Source: Deltaproteobacteria bacterium
Lineage (GTDB): Bacteria; Desulfobacterota; Syntrophia; Syntrophales; UBA5619
Length of the DNA: 10,706 nucleotides
Assembly (NCBI GenBank): GCA_026388345.1
Contig: JAPLJY010000098.1
Location: 1 to 10,706, forward strand
Reading direction: 5' to 3'
Shown here: positions 1 through 6,077 of the stretch, in pieces
How the letters are laid out: each line of letters opens with the position of its first letter
Numbering within the stretch: the stretch's first letter is position 1
Notes under the pieces: generated by a model
The model's database searches: none
The model's input: only the letters and a program-made list of their open reading frames with translations
Told to the model about the DNA's origin: nothing
Position numbers and translations under genes: made by a program

Positions 1-1
1 C

Positions 2-1402
2 CATGACCGCGTCTTTCTGGACAAGATCGTAACGGTCATCGCCGAGCTCTCCAATCGGAACATTACGATCTACAAAGGGAATTACTCCTACTTCCTGGAC
101 GAGAAGGAGAGACGCCGCGAGGCTCTGAAAAAGGAGATGGAACTCCAGCGGGCCGAGATCAAGCGGATCCGGGAGTTCGTGGAACGGTTCCGGTACAAGG
201 CGACGAAGGCGAGCCAGGTCCAGAGCCGCCTGAAACAGTTGGAAAAGTTCAACCTCCTCCAGGAAGAGGGGGGAGGGAAAACCGTGAAGATCCGTTTCCC
301 GGAAAGTCCCCGGAGCGGCAAAGAGGTTGCCTCCATCCGCCGCCTTGCCAAGGTCTACGGAGATCTCACGGTTTTCCACGACCTGAACTTCACGCTCTAC
401 CGGGGAGAGAAGGCGGCCGTTGTCGGGGTGAACGGTGCGGGAAAATCGACCCTCTCCCGGATACTGAGCGGCGCCGAAGCCCCGTCCGCCGGTGAGGTCA
501 GCTACGGCCTCAACGTGAAGATGGCCTTCTTCTCCCAGGAAAGCGCGCTGAATCTGGACTACCGGCGGACCATCTGGGACGAGGTCAGCGCGGCGGGGAC
601 GCGCAGCAGCGACCAGGAGAGGCGAAACCTACTGGGCGCCTTTCTCTTCTCGGGAGACGACGTCTACAAGGAGATCGCCGTTCTCTCCGGCGGGGAGAAA
701 TCCCGCCTCGCCCTCCTCAAGATCCTTCTGACGGACACAAACCTCCTGATCCTCGACGAACCGACGAACCACCTCGATCTGAAGACGCGGGAGATCTTCC
801 AGAACGCCCTCCTCGGCTACCAGGGAACGATCCTGATCGTCTCCCACGACCGCTACTTCCTGGACTGTCTGGTCGGCCGCGTCTTCGAGCTCCGGGACGG
901 CGTCTGCCACGAATACCGGGGCAATTATTCCTACTTCATCGAAAAGCGGCGGGAAGAGCAGAATCCCGTACCCTCCCTCCCGGCAAACCGGCCGGCGATC
1001 AATCCTGCCGATGAACCGGTACAGCCCGGTGCGCCGACGCATGCCGCCGCAGCGATGGCGGCCGAAACGGACCGAAAGCCCCGCGAGGAACGAAGCCGCA
1101 AGACGAAGGAGGAAAAACGGCAGGAGGCCGAGGAACGCAACCGGATCTCGCGGGCGACGTCGGCCCTGAAGCGCGATCTGACCGCGACCGAAGAACGGAT
1201 CGCCCTGCTGGAGGCAAAGAAGAAGGAAGCCGAAGGGGTCCTCTGCGAACCGGACATCTACCGCGATCCGGACCGGATCCGGCAGCTCAACCAGGAACTG
1301 ACGTCCGTTTCCACGGAGTTGGAAGATCTCTACTATGGCTGGAACGACCAGAGCCTGAGGCTGGAGGCGATGGAAGACTCCCTGCGGGGCCAAACCACCT
1401 GA
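2..1402 (+). CDS. ABC-F family ATPase (ribosome-associated translation factor type), 5'-truncated
   Basis: The frame is open from base 2, so the gene begins upstream of the window; the visible part is 466 residues. It opens with the end of the first ATP-binding domain (HDRVFLD, the H-loop). A charged helical linker follows (about residues 45-85, with the FRYKATKASQVQSRLKQLE region) and matches the tRNA-contacting linker between the two ABC domains of ABC-F proteins. The second ABC domain is complete: Walker A GVNGAGKST (bases 425-451), signature LSGGEKSRL (683-709), Walker B LLILDEP followed by TNHLDL, and switch SHDRYFLD. A lysine/glutamate-rich, probably coiled-coil tail of about 170 residues completes it. 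There are no membrane segments, so it is a soluble ribosome-acting ATPase rather than a transporter. Uup-, YdiF- and EttA-like subfamilies cannot be separated without the missing N-terminus. It ends 6 bases before a strong terminator. Confidence 0.93.
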   Translation, partial: HDRVFLDKIVTVIAELSNRNITIYKGNYSYFLDEKERRREALKKEMELQRAEIKRIREFVERFRYKATKASQVQSRLKQLEKFNLLQEEGGGKTVKIRFPESPRSGKEVASIRRLAKVYGDLTVFHDLNFTLYRGEKAAVVGVNGAGKSTLSRILSGAEAPSAGEVSYGLNVKMAFFSQESALNLDYRRTIWDEVSAAGTRSSDQERRNLLGAFLFSGDDVYKEIAVLSGGEKSRLALLKILLTDTNLLILDEPTNHLDLKTREIFQNALLGYQGTILIVSHDRYFLDCLVGRVFELRDGVCHEYRGNYSYFIEKRREEQNPVPSLPANRPAINPADEPVQPGAPTHAAAAMAAETDRKPREERSRKTKEEKRQEAEERNRISRATSALKRDLTATEERIALLEAKKKEAEGVLCEPDIYRDPDRIRQLNQELTSVSTELEDLYYGWNDQSLRLEAMEDSLRGQTT

Positions 1403-1408
1403 CGCCTG

Positions 1409-1444
1409 AAAAAAAGGCGGGCCGCATCCCGGCGGCCCGCCTTT
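1409..1444. terminator. Bidirectional rho-independent terminator
   Basis: A perfect 10-bp GC stem (1416-1425 with 1432-1441) has a 6-nt loop. It is preceded by seven A (1409-1415) and followed by TTT (1442-1444), so the A/T arms can extend the stem to 13 bp. The long A run becomes a U run on the minus strand and the short T run serves the plus strand. It lies between the convergent ABC-F gene and the ferritin-like gene, as expected for a shared terminator, and should be stronger for the leftward operon. Confidence 0.85.
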
Positions 1445-1472
1445 ATCGTTTATCGCTGAAACCTTGTCTCCA

Positions 1473-1988
1473 TTACGCCCCGTCCAGGCCCGAACTCTCC
1501 GCCTTCTGATACCAGGCGGCCGGATCGATGAAAAACTCCTCCGTATCCTTGAGGGAGACAAAGTGTTCATGTTCGATATCGGCCAGAAGCCCGAAGAACG
1601 CCTTTTCCTTCGGATCGTCCGATTTGTCCCGGAGCTCCGCGTAGAACTGCGCCCCCTTGGCCTCAAATTCGATCGCTTTGCGGACGGCCTTCAGATCGTC
1701 GTCATCCCCGGCCGTTTTCTTCCCCGCCTTCGCGGCCTTCCCGAACACGGACCTGACCGCGGTGTCCTTCACCTTTAGAGGAAGGGTCTCCGGCCACTTC
1801 TTGTCCTTCTTCCAATTGTCGGCCAGTTGTTTCAGCCGCTCGTGATGTTCCAGCTCCTCGGCGGCGATCTGTGTGAACATCGCCTTGCCGACGGGATTCG
1901 CCGTCCGTTCGGCGTTCTTCAGGTAGAAATGGTGTTCATTCATCTCATTCTTCAACGCGATTTCCAGTGCATTCAAACGCTCTTCCAT
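1473..1988 (-). CDS. Ferritin-like diiron protein (rubrerythrin-related, no rubredoxin domain)
   Basis: This 171-residue soluble protein is built from two antiparallel helix pairs with diiron-ligand signatures. Glu15 sits in the first helix (KNEMNEHHFY) and E45xxH48 in the second (AAEELEHHERL). The second half has the helix IEFEAKGAQFY and then E139xxH142 (DIEHEHF). No cysteine pairs are present, so unlike classical rubrerythrin it lacks the electron-donating iron centre. The family binds a carboxylate-bridged diiron site and is linked to peroxide reduction or iron/oxygen sensing; the exact role here is unknown. The lysine/aspartate-rich stretch at residues 84-100 is a flexible inter-half linker. 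The start at 1988 is chosen because AAAGGAG lies 6 nt upstream (1995-2001); a longer open frame reaches 2048 but its upstream ATG lacks such a site. The gene lies 134 bp downstream of the rubrerythrin gene on the same strand. Confidence 0.85.
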   Translation of the reverse strand: MEERLNALEIALKNEMNEHHFYLKNAERTANPVGKAMFTQIAAEELEHHERLKQLADNWKKDKKWPETLPLKVKDTAVRSVFGKAAKAGKKTAGDDDDLKAVRKAIEFEAKGAQFYAELRDKSDDPKEKAFFGLLADIEHEHFVSLKDTEEFFIDPAAWYQKAESSGLDGA

Positions 1989-2122
1989 CGATATCTCCTT
2001 TGTCTCGAAAATACGTCCCCGACAGAGGGGTCCGCTCATCCCTGTCAATCTTATCTGTCCGCCTCCCGCAAGGGCGTCCCGATGCGGTTCTTCCCGTAAG
2101 CCGGCCCGCGGAATGCTTCCGG

Positions 2123-2620
2123 CTACTCCACCTTCCTGAACATCTTGCCTTTGGCCCCGCAGACCGGGCAGACCCCGGGGGCCTCTTTTTCCGCCGTATA
2201 GCCGCAGACGGGGCAGACGTAATAGGGATAAACCTCCCCGGTGCTTCCGAGCCCTGCGAGCAACTTTTCATAGAGTGCGGCGTGGACCTTTTCCACCTCG
2301 TTGGCAAACTGGAACGACCGCTCGGCCTCCTTGTTCCCCTCCGCCTTAGCAGATTCTATCATTGCGGGGTACATCGCCTTGAATTCATGGGTCTCGCCAG
2401 CCACCGCCTCCTCGATGTTCTCGCGGGTGCCGTGAACCGCCTTGAGCGCCCGCAGATGGTTATGGGCATGGATCGTTTCCGCATCCGCCGCGGCCCGGAA
2501 CAGCCGTGCGGCCTGGGGGTAACCCTCCTGATCGGCCTTGGCGGCAAAGGCCAGGTACTTGCGGTTGGCCTGGGATTCGCCGGCAAAGGCCTCCTTCAAT
2601 GCATCTTCTGTCTTGGACAT
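2123..2620 (-). CDS. rbr: Rubrerythrin (peroxide-reducing diiron plus rubredoxin-like protein)
   Basis: Rubrerythrins reduce hydrogen peroxide in the cytoplasm of anaerobes, using electrons passed through a rubredoxin-type Fe(Cys)4 centre to a diiron site. The 165-residue product has the standard order. A four-helix ferritin-like domain carries Glu15 (AGESQANRKY), E48xxH51 (DAETIHAH), Glu76 (AGETHEF) and E110xxH113 (VEKVH). The C-terminal rubredoxin knuckles are CPVCGY (Cys136, Cys139) and CPVCGA (Cys151, Cys154). The N-terminus and domain order are those of classical Rbr, slightly shorter than the roughly 190-residue forms. The start at 2620 is supported by AAAGGAG at 2630-2636, 9 nt upstream. 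It begins 28 bp after the crotonase stop codon, so the two are very probably co-transcribed; no obvious separate promoter fits in the gap. Confidence 0.96.
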   Translation of the reverse strand: MSKTEDALKEAFAGESQANRKYLAFAAKADQEGYPQAARLFRAAADAETIHAHNHLRALKAVHGTRENIEEAVAGETHEFKAMYPAMIESAKAEGNKEAERSFQFANEVEKVHAALYEKLLAGLGSTGEVYPYYVCPVCGYTAEKEAPGVCPVCGAKGKMFRKVE

Positions 2621-2648
2621 ATAAAATTTCTCCTTTCGTCCTAAATCG

Positions 2649-3458
2649 TCACGCGTATGTTCCCGGAAAATTCGGTTTTCGCTTTTCCTTCTGCGCTCGG
2701 ATCCCCTCGCGGGCATCGAGGCTGGCAAAGACCGGAAGTCCGATCTCCAGTTCCTTCTGGAAGGCGGCGGTGTAGCCCATCTCCATGCTTTCCCGGAAGC
2801 AGCGGATGATCCCCTGGATCGCGAGCGGCCCGTTGCCGGCGATCCTCTCCGCCATCTCCATCGCCGCCGCCATCAGACCGCCGACGGGAACGACTCGATT
2901 GAGAAATCCCCACTCGCAGAGGGTCTGCGCCTTAAAATTCCCGGCGGTGAGCAGGATCTCCATCGCCCGGCAGGGGGTCAGGATGCGGGGGAGATAGACG
3001 TTCGATCCCCCCGTCGGCATGATGCCGAGGCTCGCCTCCCGCATCTGGAAGACGGCGTCCTCCGAAGCCAAACGCAGATCCGCCCCCATGATCATCTCGA
3101 ACCCCCCGGTGAGGCAGTAACCGTTCACGGCAGCGATCACCGGCTTCTTCACGATGTTCGGCTTCAGCATCGCCTCCGCCACATGCGGTCCCACCTGGGC
3201 GAGCCATCGTTCCGCGTCGGTTTCGGGTTCCCTCATCTTGGTCAGGATGGGAATGGCCGTCCGGAGATCCATCCCGGAACAGAAAATGTCCGGCAGACAG
3301 GAATAGAGGATGACGACGCGGATCGCGTCATCCCGGTTGATGTCCTTCCAGGCCTCATGAAGATCCATCAGGATCTGAGGGTCCAGCGCATTTCTTTCCT
3401 TCGGCCGGTTCAGTCCAACCCTCGCGACATGCCCTTCCTTTTCGTAGTTCAACCCCAT
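2649..3458 (-). CDS. Enoyl-CoA hydratase/isomerase (crotonase) family protein
   Basis: This 269-residue crotonase-fold enzyme acts on an acyl-CoA thioester. The oxyanion-hole motif FCSGMDL is at residues 59-65 and the second oxyanion loop NGYCLTGGFE at 112-121. Both acid/base glutamates of enoyl-CoA hydratase are kept at the correct 20-residue spacing: Glu121 (GGFEM) and Glu141 (REASLGIMPTGG). This supports hydratase-type chemistry and argues against a pure dienoyl-isomerase or hydrolase variant, though the substrate cannot be read from the sequence. The C-terminus is short and charged (QKEKRKPNFPGTYA). The start at 3458 has AAGGAGG (3464-3470) 5 nt upstream. It is the first gene of the leftward crotonase, rubrerythrin, ferritin-like set. 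Coupling to oxidative-stress genes is unusual and could simply reflect shared anaerobic fatty- or aromatic-acid metabolism. Confidence 0.92.
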   Translation of the reverse strand: MGLNYEKEGHVARVGLNRPKERNALDPQILMDLHEAWKDINRDDAIRVVILYSCLPDIFCSGMDLRTAIPILTKMREPETDAERWLAQVGPHVAEAMLKPNIVKKPVIAAVNGYCLTGGFEMIMGADLRLASEDAVFQMREASLGIMPTGGSNVYLPRILTPCRAMEILLTAGNFKAQTLCEWGFLNRVVPVGGLMAAAMEMAERIAGNGPLAIQGIIRCFRESMEMGYTAAFQKELEIGLPVFASLDAREGIRAQKEKRKPNFPGTYA

Positions 3459-3544
3459 AGACGCCTCCTTACAAGAATCGGTCCCCCGGAGAAAAGACCT
3501 CGCTTTCCCGGAAATGCGGATATTCCTTGATGACGGATCGTGAA

Positions 3545-3572
3545 TTCATAAAGAATCCATTGGTCATGACAA
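3545..3572 (-). promoter_or_regulatory. Candidate sigma70 promoter for the crotonase-rubrerythrin operon
   Basis: Read on the minus strand, TTGTCA (3567-3572) is followed by 16 bp and TATGAA (3545-3550), giving 5/6 and 4/6 matches to the -35 and -10 consensus. Transcription would start near 3538 and leave a leader of about 80 nt before the start codon at 3458. An 8-bp palindrome GTCATGAC (3563-3570) overlaps the -35 box and could be an operator. Support is by pattern and position only. Confidence 0.4.
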
Positions 3573-3675
3573 CCGAGTATCGAACTTCCCTCACAATCTT
3601 TGATAGCATTATTAGCAAATTCCGGTTTCGACCTCAAGCTGAATATATCGGCCGGTGAGAAGATCGAGAAAATCA

Positions 3676-3694
3676 GGCATGACCGGATCATGCC
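3676..3694. repeat. Perfect 7-bp inverted repeat, possible operator
   Basis: GGCATGA (3676-3682), a 5-nt spacer CCGGA, then TCATGCC (3688-3694) form a perfect dyad between the two divergent promoters. No T run follows, so it is not a terminator. The half-site core (CATGA/TCATG) recurs in the 8-bp palindrome at the leftward -35 box. A transcription-factor site is plausible but not shown. Confidence 0.35.
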
Positions 3695-3786
3695 CTCGTT
3701 GAGAAATTCCTCGGCCGCTGCCATTTCCACTCCCCTGTAAAAGAGAATCCGATATTTTTGCTGTATGTAGCCGCAGCATATTCATG

Positions 3787-3815
3787 TTGACAGAAACAGC
3801 CATTGCCGTTATAAG
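3787..3815 (+). promoter_or_regulatory. Near-consensus sigma70 promoter of the PilZ-GNAT operon
   Basis: TTGACA (3787-3792, 6/6) is followed by exactly 17 bp and TATAAG (3810-3815, 5/6). The predicted start is near 3822, giving a leader of about 107 nt to the ATG at 3929, with a small hairpin at 3836-3849. This is the best promoter match in the window and faces the PilZ-GNAT and enolase-hydrolase genes. Its strength suggests either constitutive expression or control by a repressor at a nearby dyad. Confidence 0.65.
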
Positions 3816-3928
3816 AGCCGCAAGAAATTTGTATTCCTTGCTGGCAAGGCCCGCTCCCGATTTCAGACCACCACGCGTTAACAAGCAAATAATTGATTTC
3901 ATTATGATATCACGTTTTCAAACCGGGC

Positions 3929-6064
3929 ATGGGGATGGACGAAGAGAGAGCCGATCGCAGTTTTACCGTGGATGCACAACGCATTCATTCCCTCGGGGAA
4001 GGCGGCCTTCTGCCGTCTCGATTGTTCCGCCATAGAAAGCTACTCCAGTCCGTCCCTCATGCCCCCGTCATCAAACAAAAAGAACTGATCCAAACCCTCC
4101 ATTACCTCCATTTTTCAAACGCCCCTGTGCTGGTCCTGCTCACGGACCCGAAACATGAAGAAGATTTTCTCATACAAAGCCATCTTGAATCCTGCACGGC
4201 GGAAGAGATCCTATGCCGATGGCCGCAGGAAGCCATCCCCGTTCCGGACGACTTTCAGATCAAGGATCTGATTGTCGATGACGGCCTCTCTTTGGTCCTG
4301 CTTCCGATCCGCGTCATCGACCGTTACGAAGAAGGATTTTCGGCCGCAATCCCCAAAGAGGGCCGTCTCTTGGGAAAACGACAAGTCCGCACGCATGTGT
4401 GCCGGGGTATTGACGTCGAACTGATCCAGAACGGATTTGTCGCCCGGGGCGAACTCATCGATTTCAGTTCGATGGCCTTCCGCGTGCGCGTGCACCCCGG
4501 TACAAACAACTCCTTCATCTGGATGAACACCGATAGCCCATGCGCGATTTCTCTCTATGCAAACGAGAAAATACTCTTCTCCGGACCCTGCCGTTGCATC
4601 CGTCAAAATGGGGGCCTATACGAGAGAGAACTCGTCATTTCACCCATCGGAAAAGAAATACGACGTTTTCAGAAAAGGAAAACGCGAACCCACCGTCTGC
4701 GGATCACGCCGCCGCTTTTCGCCAATTTCGTGCATCCTCTGATTCAAAAACGGATTCAGAGAGACATCCATAATCTGTCGTTCGCCGGTTTTTCTGTGGA
4801 AGAACCGGCGGAAGAAGGGATTCTGATGCCGGGGATGATCATTCCCGGTCTCGAAATACAGGATGCCGGGGGTTTGAAAATGACCTGTGACGCCCAGGTG
4901 ATCTATCGGCAAAAGATGGGGAAGGGACGGGTCGGTTGCGGCCTGGCCATCCTGGATATGGATTTCCACTCGTATCGTCACCTCAGTCACATCATGGTCC
5001 ACGCTGGAAACCCCCAAGCCTGTTTTTCCAGCGAACTGGATATGGATGCCCTTTGGAAATTCTTCTTTGATACGGGTTTCATCTATCCCAAGAAATATCA
5101 TATGCTTCAATACTGTCGTGAGGAATTCAAGGAGACCTATCGCAAACTCTACCGGGAGGAGCAGAAGATAGAAGCCCATTTCACCTACCAGGAGAATGGC
5201 CAGATATACGGACACGTATCCATCTTTCGGGCATACCAACGGGCGTGGATGGTGCACCACCTCGCGGCAAGACCGCTAAAGGGTAAGCATACCGGACTTA
5301 ACGTACTGAAAAACGTCCTCCGGTTTTTCGACGGTTTGTACCGTTATCCTTCGATACGAATGGATCACATGCTCTTCTATTTTCGTCCGGAAAACCATTT
5401 TCCCAATCTTTTTTTCGGGGGTTTTGCCCGGGATCTCGGAAATCCGCGCGCATGTTCCCTGGACCTCTTCGCCTACATGAGCCATCCGACCGACGGACCG
5501 CAGAATCCATTCCCGCAAGGCTGGCGGCTCACGGATTTTGAGACCGGCCACCTTCCGGAACTGGAACGTTCCTACAGGAACGCTTCCGGCGGCTTGCTTC
5601 TGGATGTTCTTCGCCTCGGGAAAACGGACGATGGGAACGAAACCCTGGAAGAGGTCTATCGCCGCCAAGGTTTTCTCCGGCAATGGCAAACCTATGCGCT
5701 GCTCAAAGAACAGTCACTGAAGGCCGTCCTTGTTGTCAACCATTCATCGGCCGGCTTGAACCTGTCCGAATTCCTTAACAACATCAAGGTTATCGTGACC
5801 GATCCGGCCGGTCTCCCGTGGGAAGTCCTGAGCACCGCATTGGCCCGTCTGACACCCGAATTCCAGACCGAAATCGTACCGCTCTTGATCTATCCTGCAC
5901 ATTATCCATCCGAACAGGGTTTGAAGGTGGACAAACATTACCTCCTTTGGATCCTGGATACGCAATATGGAAAGGAATATTTGGATTACATGGAGAAAAA
6001 AACAACGATAACCCTTCGATTCCTGGTCAAACATCTTCTGAGAAAAATGGTACCGAGAGGATAA
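3929..6064 (+). CDS. Tandem PilZ-like protein with C-terminal GNAT-like acyltransferase domains
   Basis: This 711-residue soluble protein is of a family I cannot name. A first PilZ-like region (about 148-240) has RTHVCR (154-159) and DFSSMAF (178-184). A second (about 246-355) has RTHRLR (253-258) and NLSFAGF (282-288), followed by the beta strands of a PilZ barrel. PilZ domains bind cyclic di-GMP through arginines and a D/NxSxxG loop. The C-terminal half resembles GNAT acyltransferases. Residues about 395-515 have a VHHLAAR strand, a KGKHTGLNVLKNVL loop-helix in the cofactor-binding position, and a PNLFFGGF terminus like the usual NxxAxxFFxxxGF. Residues about 530-690 repeat a similar layout less clearly. 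The start is uncertain: ATG 3929 and ATG 3935 both lack a good Shine-Dalgarno sequence. It ends 13 bp before the next gene. Likely a c-di-GMP-responsive acyltransferase, by inference. Confidence 0.72.
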   Translation: MGMDEERADRSFTVDAQRIHSLGEGGLLPSRLFRHRKLLQSVPHAPVIKQKELIQTLHYLHFSNAPVLVLLTDPKHEEDFLIQSHLESCTAEEILCRWPQEAIPVPDDFQIKDLIVDDGLSLVLLPIRVIDRYEEGFSAAIPKEGRLLGKRQVRTHVCRGIDVELIQNGFVARGELIDFSSMAFRVRVHPGTNNSFIWMNTDSPCAISLYANEKILFSGPCRCIRQNGGLYERELVISPIGKEIRRFQKRKTRTHRLRITPPLFANFVHPLIQKRIQRDIHNLSFAGFSVEEPAEEGILMPGMIIPGLEIQDAGGLKMTCDAQVIYRQKMGKGRVGCGLAILDMDFHSYRHLSHIMVHAGNPQACFSSELDMDALWKFFFDTGFIYPKKYHMLQYCREEFKETYRKLYREEQKIEAHFTYQENGQIYGHVSIFRAYQRAWMVHHLAARPLKGKHTGLNVLKNVLRFFDGLYRYPSIRMDHMLFYFRPENHFPNLFFGGFARDLGNPRACSLDLFAYMSHPTDGPQNPFPQGWRLTDFETGHLPELERSYRNASGGLLLDVLRLGKTDDGNETLEEVYRRQGFLRQWQTYALLKEQSLKAVLVVNHSSAGLNLSEFLNNIKVIVTDPAGLPWEVLSTALARLTPEFQTEIVPLLIYPAHYPSEQGLKVDKHYLLWILDTQYGKEYLDYMEKKTTITLRFLVKHLLRKMVPRG

Positions 6065-6077
6065 AGGAAGAAATTGA

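Larger units (their letters stand above)
3471..3928. other. Divergent intergenic region, 458 bp, no convincing gene
   Basis: This AT-richer stretch separates the leftward and rightward operons. It holds one promoter for each direction, the dyad at 3676-3694, and a small hairpin (CCTTG/CAAGG, 3836-3849) that would fall in the 5' leader of the rightward transcript. Several short open frames cross it. The best is leftward from an ATG at 3724 with CAGGGGA upstream, 91 codons, ending at 3449 and overlapping the crotonase start by 10 bases. Its translation (MAAAEEFLNEGMIRSCLIF...) resembles nothing I recognise, so I do not call it a gene. Confidence 0.6.

Noticed and set aside
629..1666. Long leftward open frame opposite the ABC-F gene
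   Set aside because: It runs through the clear terminator and antisense to strong ABC motifs; it is an artefact of GC-rich codons.
3449..3724. Leftward 91-codon open frame with a CAGGGGA ribosome-binding-like site
   Set aside because: The product is unrecognisable, it overlaps the crotonase start and contains the candidate leftward promoter; too weak to call.
3612..3902. Leftward 96-codon open frame in the intergenic region
   Set aside because: It has no ribosome-binding site and no recognisable domain, and it overlaps the best rightward promoter.
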